Shown: positions 49,294 to 60,588, counted from the first letter of the stretch. The stretch: DNA of 64,000 nt from Citrobacter sedlakii NBRC 105722 (GCF_000759835.1 NZ_BBNB01000014.1:92569-156568), one strand, 5' to 3'. Notes: generated by a model from the sequence alone, not told the origin. A program made the numbers and translations.

Positions 49294-49424
49294 GAATAAC
49301 AAACCTTGCAGAAAAAACGGCGACAGCGCCGAGTAAAAACAATACCTGAGAAGCGATATCCATACAAACAGATGAAGATTACAGCCGTAACGTCTATAAT
49401 CAGCGCCCCACACAGAGGTAGAAC

Positions 49425-50759
49425 ATGACTGTAACGACTTTTTCCGAACTTGAACTCGACGAAAGCCTGCTGGATGCCCTCCAGGAAAAAGGCTTCACTC
49501 GCCCGACCGCCATTCAGGCTGCCGCCATTCCGCCTGCGCTCGATGGCCGTGATGTGCTCGGTTCTGCGCCGACAGGCACCGGTAAAACGGCGGCATATCT
49601 GCTGCCAGCGTTGCAGCACCTGCTCGACTTCCCGCGTAAGAAATCCGGCCCGCCGCGTATCCTGATCCTTACGCCGACGCGCGAACTGGCAATGCAGGTC
49701 GCCGATCACGCTCGCGAGTTGGCAAAGCATACCCATCTGGATATTGCGACCATTACCGGTGGCGTCGCGTACATGAACCACGCGGAAGTGTTCAGCGAAA
49801 ACCAGGATATCGTGGTCGCGACCACTGGTCGCCTGATGCAGTATATAAAAGAAGAGAACTTTGACTGCCGCGCGGTAGAAACCTTGATCCTTGACGAAGC
49901 GGATCGCATGCTGGACATGGGTTTTGCTCAGGATATTGAGCACATTGCCGGAGAAACGCGCTGGCGTAAGCAGACGATGCTGTTTTCCGCGACCCTGGAA
50001 GGCGAGGCGATCAAAGACTTTGCCGAGCGTCTGCTGGAAGAACCGGTTGAAGTGTCTGCCACTCCGTCCACGCGTGAGCGTAAAAAGATTCATCAGTGGT
50101 ACTACCGTGCCGATAACTACGAGCATAAATTCGAACTACTGAAGCACTTGTTGAAGCAGGAAGACGCGACCCGCACCATCGTGTTCGTGCGTAAGCGTGA
50201 GCGAGTTCATGAACTGGCAGAGCAACTGCGCCTGGCAGGCATTAACAACTGCTATCTTGAAGGCGAGATGGCGCAGATCAAACGCAACGAAGGCATCAAA
50301 CGTCTTACCGACGGTCGCGTGAATGTGCTGGTCGCCACCGACGTTGCGGCGCGCGGGATTGATATTCCTGACGTGAGTCACGTGATTAACTTCGACATGC
50401 CGCGCAGCGGGGATACCTATCTGCACCGTATCGGTCGTACAGGCCGCGCAGGGCGTAAAGGCACAGCCATTTCACTGGTTGAAGCGCACGATCATCTGCT
50501 GCTGCTGAAAATCGGTCGTTACATTGAGGAACCGCTAAAATCACGCGTGATTGATGAACTCCGCCCGACCACGCGAGCGCCCAGTGAAAAAATGACCGGG
50601 AAACCGTCCAAAAAAGTGCTCGCCAAACGCGCAGAGAAGAAAAAAGAGAAGGAAAAAGAGAAGCCGCGGGTGAAAAAACGTCACCGTGATACCAAAAATA
50701 TTGGTAAGCGCCGTAAACCGAGCGCTAGCGACGTCGCGCAGCAGTCCGGTGAAGAATAA
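49425..50759 (+). CDS. srmB: ATP-dependent RNA helicase SrmB
   Basis: This 444-residue DEAD-box protein has [54 protein letters not shown] and [20 protein letters not shown] in order. A Lys-rich C terminus ([20 protein letters not shown]) binds RNA. It assists 50S ribosome assembly. A strong terminator follows and is shared with the converging autotransporter gene. Confidence 0.98.
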   Translation: MTVTTFSELELDESLLDALQEKGFTRPTAIQAAAIPPALDGRDVLGSAPTGTGKTAAYLLPALQHLLDFPRKKSGPPRILILTPTRELAMQVADHARELAKHTHLDIATITGGVAYMNHAEVFSENQDIVVATTGRLMQYIKEENFDCRAVETLILDEADRMLDMGFAQDIEHIAGETRWRKQTMLFSATLEGEAIKDFAERLLEEPVEVSATPSTRERKKIHQWYYRADNYEHKFELLKHLLKQEDATRTIVFVRKRERVHELAEQLRLAGINNCYLEGEMAQIKRNEGIKRLTDGRVNVLVATDVAARGIDIPDVSHVINFDMPRSGDTYLHRIGRTGRAGRKGTAISLVEAHDHLLLLKIGRYIEEPLKSRVIDELRPTTRAPSEKMTGKPSKKVLAKRAEKKKEKEKEKPRVKKRHRDTKNIGKRRKPSASDVAQQSGEE

Positions 50760-50786
50760 AAACGCCGTTTCTCTCTAATAATAAAA

Positions 50787-50809
50787 GCCGGCATTTGCGC
50801 CGGCTTTTT
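50787..50809. terminator. Bidirectional terminator between srmB and autotransporter gene
   Basis: GCCGGC, ATTTGC and GCCGGC with an A-run before and T-run after. It serves srmB on the plus strand and the converging gene on the minus strand. Confidence 0.85.
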
Positions 50810-50825
50810 ATTCTCTGCGTTGCCA

Positions 50826-53669
50826 TCAGAAGTGCATTTTCAGTCCCAGTACGCCTTGTACCGGTTCTTCGATATATCGCCCTTGTCGGTAATTGACCTC
50901 GCCATACAACGTGGTATTTTCCGCCAGTTCCAGCGACGCTCCCGCGCCATAACGTCCAGATGCCCCGTTCACATTATTATCAAAGCGTATGCCGTTAATG
51001 GCGACTTCGTTTGACTTCGCGGTTTCCTGAACCACTGCCGCATGGAAGTAAGGCTTCACTTCCGCGCGTCCCAGTGTGAACTGGCTACCGACACGCGTAC
51101 CGGCTTCCGCAATCAGCGAACGGGGCTTGCCGGTGTCCGCTTTCATGCCATTGCTGAGCGTGATGTTGGCCCGGTTTGCCTGAACGGCGCTGGTACGGAC
51201 ATACGGCTCGGCATAAGTTTGTGCCGTCAGCCAATGACGATAACCGCTTTCCAGCACGCCGCTCAGCGCATACTGATGCCAGTCGCCCCTGGTGTAACCT
51301 CCGTTGGTCATTTTCGCCTTCAGGTCGCTGTTCAGACGGTTGCCTTTCATTACGCCATCAACGTAAATCCCGGAGCGATCGAACCACGTGGCATACGCGC
51401 CCAGACCGTAGCTATCCAGGGTACTTTTCCCACCTCGCGCATGTCTTACCTCATTCGCAGAGCTGGACATCCAGACGCCGGTTAGCAGGTTTCCATGCTC
51501 AAATCGTGTGGTCTTATCCGCACCGATTTCAATGCCGTTTTGCTCCAGACGATACGCCGCGCCATTGCTACTGTGAACGCGGCTGTTGCTGCCGGTGTAA
51601 TGCCCCCATACACTGTTTTCCGGAAGATTATCCGCCGAAAGCGTTGAGCGCCAGGCGCGGAAGCCATCCAGTTCAGCATTCACCACGCGCGTGATTGCCG
51701 ACGCCATGTTGAGGATCGCATCCGTTGACGGCGTGGTCAGTTTATTTTCGTTACCGCCATTACCACCGGTATCGGGCTGCTCTCCACCGCCAGTACCAGG
51801 AATTTCTGTACCCGGTTGCTCTGTGCCTGGTTCTTCCGGCTCCGGTTCTTCAGGTTCCGGCTGCACGGTATTTCCGTTCGCCAGGCCCAGATACCAGATG
51901 TTACCCTCCAGTTGATCTTTACCTTGCTGGTGATAAAGCGAGTACATGTACACCCCCGCATCCAGCATTGCGACACGACGTTGTACAGTGCTGACCAGCG
52001 TGAAGTCAATATTGCCCTCTTTATCATTCACCAGGTTGACGGTCAGATTGTCTGGATCGGCAATTTCCCGGCCTGAGTCATGGACGATGATATTGAACTG
52101 GCCAACGCCATTATCAATAGTGACAAAGTTCCCGTTACGTTCCGCCAATGACGTATTAAACAGAAACGATCCTGTCCCGCTCAGCGAACCGATCGACAAA
52201 GCCGCATAATCGCCATTGCTGTCACGCAGAAACGAGACGATCCCTCGCTCCGACGACAGCGTATCGATTCGGGCAGGCAGCACACTGGTGGTATTGTCGT
52301 TTAAGTCAGTAATCGACAGAGTACCGCCTTTCAGCGTCAGGTCGCTGGCATATGCACCGGCTTCCATAATCATCTCGCCAGCCCCGTTGACAACCGTACT
52401 CCCCGTCGCCCGTGCGGAGGTATACAGCTGAAATGCTCCGCTGTTAACTACCGTGTCGTGCGCGGTGGTACCGCTTGCCAGAGTCATCACACTGGCGTCA
52501 TTGAGGGTGGCGTTCCGCGCGCTCGCTGCGCCGGAAAGCCTCATCGTGCTCGTACCGTTGAGCGTCGTCCCGTTCGCCACGGTGTTTTCAGTCATGGTTA
52601 GCGCAGCGGTATCAAACAGCGTGGTATCCGTTAAGGCAGCATTGCCTTTGATATCCAGCGTACCGCTACCGGCGATTTGCGTGTCGCTGGCCACCGCATT
52701 CATACTCATCAGCATCGTGCCGCCATTAATGACTGTCTTGCTGGCGCTGGCCGTTGAGTTCATATTTAAACGCCCGCCCTGCTCAACGTAAGTGTCTTCT
52801 GCTGAACCGGAAGCAGAGATATTCATATTCCCGCCAGATTGCACCCGCGTGTTTCGGGTCGAGGCATTGTCATGAAAACCCAAATAACCCCCGTTCGTGA
52901 CCGTGGTGTTCTCCAGAAGCGAATGCTCTCTGATAAAAATTTTGCTATCTTTATTTACAACTGTATCGACACCATAAGAATTCCCATACATCGTTAATAA
53001 CGATGTACCATTTAATACGGTATTACTTATCTGGCTATTATCGTAGGTGTAAATATACCCACCATCATCAACAAGCGTATCAGTGGCCGAGGCATCGCCA
53101 TTGAGATAAAGCCGTCCATGTTGTTTAACATGCGTGTGAGTGGCTGTGGCATGATCGTTTAACGTCATATTACGATGCGTTGTGGTATATTCCGCCGTCG
53201 CCTTACCCGATAAGGTCACTGTACTGTTATCATTAATAATAGTATTACTTATTGACGCATTATCGTTAACATTTAAATAACTGATGCCGTTTAACGTGGT
53301 ATTCGTCGCCGTCGCGTTATTGTTTAGAATGACAGTCGTGTTGGTTCCTTGCAGCACAGTATTATTTGCAAGAGTATTATCGTTCAGCGTCAGGAGACTG
53401 CGCCCCTTCAATGTCGTGTCTGCTAAGGAGACACGGTCTCCGGCAGTCAGATTACCGACATCAAGCAGAGTGGATTCTGCCTGAATATCACCGCCAAGCG
53501 TTAACGTTTTCGATTTAGAAACGGACGTATTAATAATTTTTCCGCTGTCATTCAGTGAAACATCTTCTGTAGAAACCTTCAGACCGTCCTGAAGATATTC
53601 AGCACTGGCGTTAAACGCTGTACTGTATATAGCCGTCAGGCAAAAAAAGGCGACCTTATTGCGTCTCAT
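50826..53669 (-). CDS. AIDA-type autotransporter adhesin
   Basis: This 947-residue protein has a signal peptide (MRRNKVAFFCLTAIYSTAFN ending ASA). A long passenger has about 20-residue repeats rich in Asn, Thr and Gly (NDNTLANNTVLQGTNTTVIL, GGRLNMNSTASASKTVINGG). A Pro/Glu-rich linker (PEPEEPEPEEPGTEQPGTE) leads to a C-terminal 12-stranded beta-barrel ending in the aromatic residue F (QGVLGLKMHF). The barrel exports the passenger through the outer membrane, and the repeats form a beta-helix, as in AIDA-I adhesins. It sits alone between srmB and grcA with an AT-rich upstream region, suggesting horizontal gain. Confidence 0.92.
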   Translation of the reverse strand: MRRNKVAFFCLTAIYSTAFNASAEYLQDGLKVSTEDVSLNDSGKIINTSVSKSKTLTLGGDIQAESTLLDVGNLTAGDRVSLADTTLKGRSLLTLNDNTLANNTVLQGTNTTVILNNNATATNTTLNGISYLNVNDNASISNTIINDNSTVTLSGKATAEYTTTHRNMTLNDHATATHTHVKQHGRLYLNGDASATDTLVDDGGYIYTYDNSQISNTVLNGTSLLTMYGNSYGVDTVVNKDSKIFIREHSLLENTTVTNGGYLGFHDNASTRNTRVQSGGNMNISASGSAEDTYVEQGGRLNMNSTASASKTVINGGTMLMSMNAVASDTQIAGSGTLDIKGNAALTDTTLFDTAALTMTENTVANGTTLNGTSTMRLSGAASARNATLNDASVMTLASGTTAHDTVVNSGAFQLYTSARATGSTVVNGAGEMIMEAGAYASDLTLKGGTLSITDLNDNTTSVLPARIDTLSSERGIVSFLRDSNGDYAALSIGSLSGTGSFLFNTSLAERNGNFVTIDNGVGQFNIIVHDSGREIADPDNLTVNLVNDKEGNIDFTLVSTVQRRVAMLDAGVYMYSLYHQQGKDQLEGNIWYLGLANGNTVQPEPEEPEPEEPGTEQPGTEIPGTGGGEQPDTGGNGGNENKLTTPSTDAILNMASAITRVVNAELDGFRAWRSTLSADNLPENSVWGHYTGSNSRVHSSNGAAYRLEQNGIEIGADKTTRFEHGNLLTGVWMSSSANEVRHARGGKSTLDSYGLGAYATWFDRSGIYVDGVMKGNRLNSDLKAKMTNGGYTRGDWHQYALSGVLESGYRHWLTAQTYAEPYVRTSAVQANRANITLSNGMKADTGKPRSLIAEAGTRVGSQFTLGRAEVKPYFHAAVVQETAKSNEVAINGIRFDNNVNGASGRYGAGASLELAENTTLYGEVNYRQGRYIEEPVQGVLGLKMHF

Positions 53670-53952
53670 ATTTTTCCCAAAGATATTATTACAAATTTAT
53701 AGAAATAACGTTGTCCGACTAAAGCAGACAGAAAATTGAAGTAGAGTTGAACGGAGGGTATTTTCTTAATTGCGCGGATAATAGCCGTTTTCCCGCATGT
53801 TTATTTAAACCAAACCTAAACCACGAAAAAACTGACAAAACTATACTTACCAGCGCGAAAAATAACGTCGGTGATATATGTGTTGAATGAGGAGGAATAA
53901 TAAAAGTTTAATTATCGCTAAACTTTTAATCACGCGGGTGATTAATGCAAAC

Positions 53953-53990
53953 AATAAAAAACCCCGGTCGCAGCGCGTGCCACCGGGGTT
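53953..53990 (-). terminator. Terminator of grcA
   Basis: On the minus strand AACCCCGGT, about 18 loop bases and ACCGGGGTT, then TTTTATTG. It lies about 20 bases after the grcA stop. Confidence 0.82.
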
Positions 53991-54014
53991 GATGAATCAG
54001 TCTGAGCGGTGTGC

Positions 54015-54398
54015 TTACAGACTTTCAGTAAAGGTACGAGCGATAACGTCGCGCTGTTGTTCGGGCGTCAGAGAGTTGAAACGCACGGCGTAACCGGAAA
54101 CACGGATAGTCAGTTGCGGGTATTTTTCCGGATGCTTAACCGCATCTTCCAGCGTTTCGCGACGCAGTACGTTAACGTTCAGGTGCTGGCCCCCTTCCAC
54201 ACGCACTTCCGGTTTCACTTCCATCGGAATTTCGCGGTATTCAATGTCGCCCAGTTTGTTTACTGCAACCACTTCGTCTTCGGCAAAACCTGCTTTTGCA
54301 ACGATGCAGCGTGCTTCGCCTTTTTCGCTGTCCAGCAACCAGAAGGAATTCAGCAGGTCATCGTTAGCGGCTTTAGTAATCTGGATACCTGTAATCAT
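54015..54398 (-). CDS. grcA: Autonomous glycyl radical cofactor GrcA (YfiD)
   Basis: This 127-residue protein starts [20 protein letters not shown] and ends with the glycyl-radical motif [20 protein letters not shown]. It replaces the damaged C-terminal part of pyruvate formate-lyase after oxygen exposure. Length matches E. coli GrcA. An FNR site lies upstream, consistent with anaerobic induction. Confidence 0.98.
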   Translation of the reverse strand: MITGIQITKAANDDLLNSFWLLDSEKGEARCIVAKAGFAEDEVVAVNKLGDIEYREIPMEVKPEVRVEGGQHLNVNVLRRETLEDAVKHPEKYPQLTIRVSGYAVRFNSLTPEQQRDVIARTFTESL

Positions 54399-54506
54399 GT
54401 GATGCCTCCCCGGCAAATTATTTGATTAGGGTTGGCCGTCTCGCGGCCAATTGGTAAAACCATTGTTGCTTGAGTGTATATATACCCCCCTGACACCCTT
54501 GATTCT

Positions 54507-54520
54507 TTGATTTAAATCAA
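54507..54520 (-). promoter_or_regulatory. FNR box upstream of grcA
   Basis: TTGATTTAAATCAA is a perfect FNR palindrome about 110 bases before the grcA start. It fits anaerobic activation of grcA. The remaining roughly 300 bases between grcA and ung show no gene. Confidence 0.85.
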
Positions 54521-54715
54521 CAAAAACCACACCACAAAAGTGGTGATGCGATGAATTTATTGTTTTACATCAACTTACGCCCGACCCAGGCATAAACTTT
54601 TTACATAAATTTTCAACTTTATTAGAGGCATAGCGCACGCTGCCGGGCGACAGCAGTTTGCGCCATGCAAAGAAGCAGTTAAGCTATGTTGATTGAAAAT
54701 TCGCAGGAGAGCGAG

Positions 54716-55405
54716 ATGGCCACCGAATTAACCTGGCACGATGTGCTGGCTGAAGAGAAACAGCAGCCCTATTTTGTGAATACGCTTCACACCGTTGCTG
54801 CAGAACGACAGTCAGGAATGACGATTTATCCGCCGCAAAAAGATGTGTTTAACGCGTTTCGCTTCACCGAACTGGGCGAGGTAAAAGTCGTTATTCTCGG
54901 ACAGGATCCCTATCACGGCCCCGGCCAGGCGCACGGGCTGGCGTTTTCCGTTCGTCCGGGCATTGCGCCGCCGCCGTCGCTGGTGAATATGTATAAAGAG
55001 CTGGAAGGCTCGATCCCGGGTTTTACCCGCCCCTCACACGGTTATCTTGAAAGCTGGGCGCGTCAGGGCGTGCTGTTGCTCAATACGGTATTAACCGTTC
55101 GGGCCGGCCAGGCGCATTCACACGCCAGTCTTGGGTGGGAAACCTTCACCGATAAAGTGATCGCACTGATCAACCAGCATCGTGAAGGAGTGGTGTTCCT
55201 GCTCTGGGGATCGCACGCCCAGAAAAAAGGGGCAATTATTGATAAGCAACGTCATCATGTGCTGAAAGCGCCCCACCCGTCTCCGCTGTCGGCGCATCGC
55301 GGATTTTTTGGCTGCAATCATTTTGTTCTGGCGAATCAATGGCTGGAGCAGCGTGGCGAAAAGCCTGTTGACTGGATGCCGGTATTACCGGCAGAGAGCG
55401 AGTAA
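54716..55405 (+). CDS. ung: Uracil-DNA glycosylase Ung
   Basis: This 229-residue enzyme removes uracil from DNA. It contains [20 protein letters not shown] with the catalytic Asp and water-activating loop, and [19 protein letters not shown] with the His-x-x-Pro-Leu loop. The start at 54716 ([10 protein letters not shown]) gives the E. coli length; an upstream ATG is in frame but has no good site. CAGGAGAGCGAG precedes it. Confidence 0.97.
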   Translation: MATELTWHDVLAEEKQQPYFVNTLHTVAAERQSGMTIYPPQKDVFNAFRFTELGEVKVVILGQDPYHGPGQAHGLAFSVRPGIAPPPSLVNMYKELEGSIPGFTRPSHGYLESWARQGVLLLNTVLTVRAGQAHSHASLGWETFTDKVIALINQHREGVVFLLWGSHAQKKGAIIDKQRHHVLKAPHPSPLSAHRGFFGCNHFVLANQWLEQRGEKPVDWMPVLPAESE

Positions 55406-55453
55406 GTCAGTGAATGCATGCCCGGCAAGCCCTTGCCGCCGGGCAACGTGTCG

Positions 55454-56491
55454 TTACGCTTTATTCTGACGCCACCATTCGGCAAGCAGTACGCCAGTCG
55501 CGACTGAGACGTTCAGACTTTCGACCTTCCCGGTACCATCGATCTTCACGCACAAATCGCTGGCATCATGCGCAGCGTCCGGCAGACCATCTGCTTCCTG
55601 GCCCAGCACAAGCACCACTTTTTCTGGCAAGGCAGTGCTGAACAACGGTTTACCTTGTTCGCTTGAGGTGGTCACGACGGTGTACCCCGCCTGACGGAAA
55701 TCATCCAGCACATTCACAATACTGTCGCCGGTGATTGGCTGCACGTGCTCCGCGCCGCCTTCTGCGGTACGAATTGCCGCACCGGATTCCAGCAATGCTG
55801 CATCCTGCACCACGACGGCCTTCACGCCAAAGTGGGCGCAACTGCGCATCATGCCGCCCAGGTTGTGCGGGTTAGACTCTTTTTCCAGCGCCAGCACGCA
55901 GTCCTGCGCACCCGCCTGACTCACCCATTGCTTAACGGTGGTGCCGTTACGTTTTTTGATGAGGAAACAAACGCCGCCGTGATGTTCAGTACCCGAGGCT
56001 TTTGCCAGCTCCGCTTCATCTACCACGTGATACGCTTTGCGGTTCGCCGCCATCCAGCGTAGCGCTTCTTTAAAACGAGGGGTAACGCTCTGAATGAACC
56101 ATGCGCGGACAATGGCTTCCGGACGGCTCTGGAACAGAGCCTGGCAGGCATTTTCGCCGTAAACGCGGGTCTCTTCCGCGCGCTGACGACGCAACACTTC
56201 AGGATCGATAAAACTTTTACCGCTGATCCCACCGTGATCGGCTTTTTCCGGCGTCTCGTCACCGGGAGCCCGGGACACAGTACGCCACGGCGAATCTTCA
56301 CGCTTGCGATCGCGGTTCTGAGAGGGTCGTTCATCGCGGGCGGGGCGACGGCCACCGTCAGCACGAGATTTTCCTGGACGTCCGCCCCCTTTCCCGGTAC
56401 GCGGGTTATAGGTACGTTTATCAGAATCATCATCACTGCGGACATACATCACTTTGACCTTGCCGCTTTTGTTTTTCAATTCATCGTTCAT
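55454..56491 (-). CDS. yfiF: Putative RNA 2'-O-methyltransferase YfiF (SPOUT)
   Basis: This 345-residue protein has a basic, disordered N terminus rich in Arg/Lys/Asp ([20 protein letters not shown]). A SPOUT/TrmH methyltransferase domain follows, with [20 protein letters not shown], then [19 protein letters not shown] and [20 protein letters not shown]. The family modifies tRNA or rRNA; the substrate of YfiF is not settled. It starts at 56491 with GGAGAAAAGC. Confidence 0.94.
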   Translation of the reverse strand: MNDELKNKSGKVKVMYVRSDDDSDKRTYNPRTGKGGGRPGKSRADGGRRPARDERPSQNRDRKREDSPWRTVSRAPGDETPEKADHGGISGKSFIDPEVLRRQRAEETRVYGENACQALFQSRPEAIVRAWFIQSVTPRFKEALRWMAANRKAYHVVDEAELAKASGTEHHGGVCFLIKKRNGTTVKQWVSQAGAQDCVLALEKESNPHNLGGMMRSCAHFGVKAVVVQDAALLESGAAIRTAEGGAEHVQPITGDSIVNVLDDFRQAGYTVVTTSSEQGKPLFSTALPEKVVLVLGQEADGLPDAAHDASDLCVKIDGTGKVESLNVSVATGVLLAEWWRQNKA

Positions 56492-56697
56492 GCTTTTCTC
56501 CACCAGCGCTGCGCGAAGCGCGCAGATTACCCGATGTACACTGAGTTAGCCATTATTTCATTTAAAAGCTTATGACTATTGTACTCATTGAATAAAACAC
56601 ATTGTTGTTTAAAACAGTCTCGTCGATAATATGTAACATATTGGAAACATATCGGCGTTCATGCCGTTCATTATCCCTACTCATCCAGAGGTTAGTT

Positions 56698-57117
56698 ATG
56701 AATACCGTTTGTACCAGCTGCCAGGCCATCAACCGCATTCCCGACGATCGGGTTGAGGATGCGGCAAAATGCGGACGCTGTGGTCACGACCTGTTTGACG
56801 GAGAGGTGATCAATGCGACCGGTGAAACGCTGGATAAACTGCTGAAGGACGATCTGCCTGTTGTGATCGACTTCTGGGCGCCGTGGTGTGGCCCATGCCG
56901 TAACTTCGCCCCCATTTTTGAAGACGTCGCCGAAGAACGCAGCGGTAAAGTGCGTTTCGTGAAAGTGAATACTGAAGCAGAGCGAGAACTCAGCGCCCGC
57001 TTCGGCATTCGCAGCATCCCAACCATTATGATCTTAAAGCACGGTCAGGTTGTGGATATGCTCAATGGCGCAGTGCCAAAAGCGCCATTTGATAGTTGGC
57101 TGAACGAATCGCTGTAA
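56698..57117 (+). CDS. trxC: Thioredoxin 2 TrxC
   Basis: This 139-residue protein starts [20 protein letters not shown]. It has an N-terminal zinc motif (CTSC, CGRC) and the thioredoxin active site [20 protein letters not shown]. It reduces disulfides and is induced in oxidative stress. Length and sequence match E. coli TrxC closely. The 200 bases between it and yfiF hold the divergent promoters only. Confidence 0.97.
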   Translation: MNTVCTSCQAINRIPDDRVEDAAKCGRCGHDLFDGEVINATGETLDKLLKDDLPVVIDFWAPWCGPCRNFAPIFEDVAEERSGKVRFVKVNTEAERELSARFGIRSIPTIMILKHGQVVDMLNGAVPKAPFDSWLNESL

Positions 57118-57193
57118 TCTCGTCGGGGCGCATCTTGTGCCCCGTTTTTACCTCTGCGACAATGGCGTTTTTCGACGCACTTCTCAATCCCTA

Positions 57194-57892
57194 ATGACTG
57201 AAAACGCTGTTCTTAAGCTTCGTGCTGAACGTCTTGCACGCGCCACGCGCCCTTTTCTCGCCCGCGGTAATCGCATTCGTCGCTGCCAGCGCTGTTTACT
57301 GCCGCTGAAACTGTGCCTGTGCGCGACCCTGTCGCCTTCGTGGGCGAAGAGTCGTTTCTGTTTGGTGATGTTTGATACCGAACCGATGAAGCCCAGTAAT
57401 ACCGGACGACTGATTGCCGATACGTTGCCGGATACCGCGGCGTTTCAATGGTCGCGAACCGAACCGCCGCAGGCGTTGCTGGATTTAGTGCAAGACCCCG
57501 CGTATCAGCCGATGGTGGTTTTTCCCGCCTCGTATGCCAGCGAAGAACGTGAAGTGATCCTGGCGCCCCCCACCGGTAAACCACCGCTGTTCATTATGCT
57601 CGACGGCACCTGGCCGGAAGCGCGCAAAATGTTTCGTAAAAGCCCCTACCTCGACCACCTGCCGGTGATTTCCGTCGACCTGTCGCGCCTGTCGGCCTAT
57701 CACCTGCGCGGCATCCATGCCGACGGGCAATATTGCACCGCCGAGGTGGCTATCGCCCTGCTGGATCTGGCCGGTGATACCGACGCCGCAGGTGCGCTTG
57801 GCGAACACTTTAGCCGCTTCAAAACCCGCTATCTCGCAGGAAAAACCCAACATCAGGGAAGCGTCACAGCACAATTAGCAGAAAGCGTTTAA
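57194..57892 (+). CDS. tapT: tRNA-uridine aminocarboxypropyltransferase TapT (YfiP)
   Basis: This 232-residue protein starts MTENAVLKLRAERLARATRP. It has a Cys pair (RCQRCLLPLKLCLC) and the DTW-domain core FIMLDGTWPEARKMFRKSPY. DTW proteins add an aminocarboxypropyl group to U47 of tRNAs. The start at 57194 fits the E. coli length; the longer frame runs into trxC. It is followed after 35 bases by pat. Confidence 0.92.
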   Translation: MTENAVLKLRAERLARATRPFLARGNRIRRCQRCLLPLKLCLCATLSPSWAKSRFCLVMFDTEPMKPSNTGRLIADTLPDTAAFQWSRTEPPQALLDLVQDPAYQPMVVFPASYASEEREVILAPPTGKPPLFIMLDGTWPEARKMFRKSPYLDHLPVISVDLSRLSAYHLRGIHADGQYCTAEVAIALLDLAGDTDAAGALGEHFSRFKTRYLAGKTQHQGSVTAQLAESV

Positions 57893-57927
57893 AATCATTC
57901 GGTCATCTCTATGCAAGGGAAACCGAT

Positions 57928-60588
57928 ATGAGTCAGCGAGGGCTGGAAGCGCTACTGCGACCCAAATCGATAGCCGTGATTGGCGCATCGATGAAACCCA
58001 ACCGGGCGGGTTACCTGATGATGCGCAATCTGTTGGCAGGCGGCTTTAACGGCCCGGTTCTTCCCGTCACGCCCGCCTGGAAAGCGGTATTAGGCGTACT
58101 GGCCTGGCCGAACGTCGACAGTCTGCCTTTTACGCCTGACCTCGCCGTATTGTGCACCAATGCCAGCCGCAATCTGGCGCTGCTGGAAGCGCTGGGAGAA
58201 AAGGGCTGTAAAACCTGTATTATTCTTTCCGCCCCCGCGTCTTTACATGCTGAATTATTGTCCTGTGCCGCGCGCTATAAAATGCGTCTGCTTGGCCCTA
58301 ACAGCCTTGGGCTGCTCGCGCCCTGGCAAGGGCTCAATGCCAGCTTTTCTCCGGTGCCGATTAAACGCGGTAAGCTGGCGTTTATCTCCCAGTCCGCTGC
58401 GGTGTCGAACACTATTCTCGATTGGGCGCAGCAGCGCGAAATGGGCTTTTCCTACTTTATTGCGCTTGGCGATAGCCTCGACATTGATGTCGACGAATTG
58501 CTTGACTATCTCTCCCGTGACAGTAAAACGAGCGCCATTCTGCTTTACCTGGAACACTTAAGCGATGCCAGACGATTTGTCTCTGCCGCCCGCAGCGCCT
58601 CGCGCAATAAACCGATTCTGGTGATCAAAAGCGGTCGCAGCCCGGCTGCCCAGCGTTTATTACAGACCAGCGCCGGAATGGACCCTGCCTGGGATGCCGC
58701 TATTCAGCGCGCAGGCTTGCTGCGCGTGCAGGATACTCACGAACTGTTTTCTGCGGTAGAAACGCTGAGTCATATGCGTCCTTTGCGCGGCGACAGGCTA
58801 ATGATTATCAGCAATGGCGCAGCGCCGGCGGCGCTGGCGTTGGATGAACTTTGGTCGCGTAACGGCAAACTGGCCACGCTGAGTGAAGAGACGTGCCAGA
58901 AGCTACGCGATCTTCTCCCTGCGCACGTTGAAGTAGCTAACCCGTTGGATCTTCGCGATGATGCCAGCATTGCGCATTACACTAAAACGCTGGAATGCCT
59001 CCTCGCCAGTCAGGATTTTGACGCGTTGATGGTTATACACTCCCCCAGCGCCACCGCGCCGGGTACCGAGACCGCTCAGGCGCTGATAGAAACCGTTAGC
59101 CACCATCCGCGCGGCAAGTTTGTTTCGTTGTTAACCAACTGGTGCGGAGAGTTTTCCTCTCAGGAAGCCCGACGGTTATTTAGCGAAGCCGGACTGCCAA
59201 CCTATCGCACCCCGGAAGGCACCATTACCGCGTTTATGCATATGGTGGAATACCGGCGAAACCAGAAACAATTGCGGGAAACGCCCGCGTTGCCCAGCAA
59301 TCTCACCGCCAATACGACGCAAGCCCATGACCTGCTTCAGCAGGCGATTCACGAGGGTGCGACATCATTAGATACTCATGAAGTTCAGCCCATTCTTCAA
59401 GCCTATGGGTTGCATACGCTTCCCACCTGGATTGCCAGCGACAGCGCCGAAGCAGTGCATATCGCCGAGCAGATTGGCTACCCGGTCGCGCTCAAGCTGC
59501 GTTCGCCGGATATTCCTCATAAATCAGAAGTACAGGGGGTCATGCTGTATCTGCGCACGGCGAATGAGGTTCAGCAGGCGGCCAATGCTATCTTTGATCG
59601 GGTAAAAATGGCCTGGCCGCAAGCGCGCATACACGGTCTGCTGGTGCAAAGCATGGCAAACCGCGCGGGCGCGCAGGAGTTGCGCGTGGTCGTGGAGCAC
59701 GATCCGGTGTTTGGCCCATTGATTATGTTGGGCGAAGGCGGCGTGGAGTGGCACCCTGAAGAACAGGCTGTCGTTGCGCTTCCGCCGCTGAACATGAATC
59801 TGGCGCGTTACCTGGTTATTCAGGGAATAAAAAGTAAGAAGATCCGCGGGCGTAGCGCTTTGCGTCCGCTGGATGTGGCGGGTCTGAGCCAGTTACTGGT
59901 GCAGGTGTCGAACCTGATTGTCGACTGCCCGGAGATCCAGCGACTGGATATCCATCCGCTGCTGGCCTCAGCCGGAGAGTTTACCGCGCTGGATGTCACT
60001 CTGGATATCGCGCCCTTTGAAGGTGATAACGAAAGTCGCCTTGCCGTGCGTCCCTATCCTCATCAATTAGAAGAATGGGTCGAGATGAAAAATGGCGAGC
60101 GCTGCCTGTTCCGACCTATCCTGCCGGAGGATGAGCCTCATCTTCAGCAGTTCATTTCCCAGGTCACCAAAGAAGATCTTTATTACCGCTATTTTAGTGA
60201 GATCAATGAATTTACCCACGAAGATTTAGCTAACATGACGCAGATCGACTACGATCGGGAAATGGCATTTGTCGCAGTGAGACGCGTTGAGCAAACGGAA
60301 GAAATTCTCGGCGTCACCCGCGCGATTTCCGATCCGGATAACGTTGATGCGGAGTTTGCCGTCCTGGTGCGTTCCGATCTCAAAGGGTTAGGATTAGGTC
60401 GTCGATTGCTGGAAAAATTAATTACCTATACCCGGGATCACGGACTCAGACGGCTGAATGGGATTACGATGCCTAACAATCGCGGCATGGTGGCGCTGGC
60501 TCGTAAGCTCGGTTTCCACGTGGATATCCAGCTTGAAGAGGGTATCGTTGGGCTAACGCTTGAGCTTGCGCCGCCCGAGGAATCGTGA
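57928..60588 (+). CDS. pat: Protein lysine acetyltransferase Pat (YfiQ/PatZ)
   Basis: This 886-residue protein starts MSQRGLEALLRPKSIAVIGA. The first 700 residues are an NDP-forming acyl-CoA synthetase-like, CoA-binding module that has lost synthetase function. The C-terminal GNAT domain is seen in GVTRAISDPDNVDAEFAVLV and RSDLKGLGLGRRLLEKLITY, holding the acetyl-CoA binding site. It acetylates and inactivates acetyl-CoA synthetase. Length equals Salmonella Pat. Confidence 0.97.
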   Translation: MSQRGLEALLRPKSIAVIGASMKPNRAGYLMMRNLLAGGFNGPVLPVTPAWKAVLGVLAWPNVDSLPFTPDLAVLCTNASRNLALLEALGEKGCKTCIILSAPASLHAELLSCAARYKMRLLGPNSLGLLAPWQGLNASFSPVPIKRGKLAFISQSAAVSNTILDWAQQREMGFSYFIALGDSLDIDVDELLDYLSRDSKTSAILLYLEHLSDARRFVSAARSASRNKPILVIKSGRSPAAQRLLQTSAGMDPAWDAAIQRAGLLRVQDTHELFSAVETLSHMRPLRGDRLMIISNGAAPAALALDELWSRNGKLATLSEETCQKLRDLLPAHVEVANPLDLRDDASIAHYTKTLECLLASQDFDALMVIHSPSATAPGTETAQALIETVSHHPRGKFVSLLTNWCGEFSSQEARRLFSEAGLPTYRTPEGTITAFMHMVEYRRNQKQLRETPALPSNLTANTTQAHDLLQQAIHEGATSLDTHEVQPILQAYGLHTLPTWIASDSAEAVHIAEQIGYPVALKLRSPDIPHKSEVQGVMLYLRTANEVQQAANAIFDRVKMAWPQARIHGLLVQSMANRAGAQELRVVVEHDPVFGPLIMLGEGGVEWHPEEQAVVALPPLNMNLARYLVIQGIKSKKIRGRSALRPLDVAGLSQLLVQVSNLIVDCPEIQRLDIHPLLASAGEFTALDVTLDIAPFEGDNESRLAVRPYPHQLEEWVEMKNGERCLFRPILPEDEPHLQQFISQVTKEDLYYRYFSEINEFTHEDLANMTQIDYDREMAFVAVRRVEQTEEILGVTRAISDPDNVDAEFAVLVRSDLKGLGLGRRLLEKLITYTRDHGLRRLNGITMPNNRGMVALARKLGFHVDIQLEEGIVGLTLELAPPEES

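Noticed and set aside
53887..54093. 68-aa frame between the autotransporter and grcA
   Set aside because: Overlaps the grcA terminator and coding end; no ribosome site.
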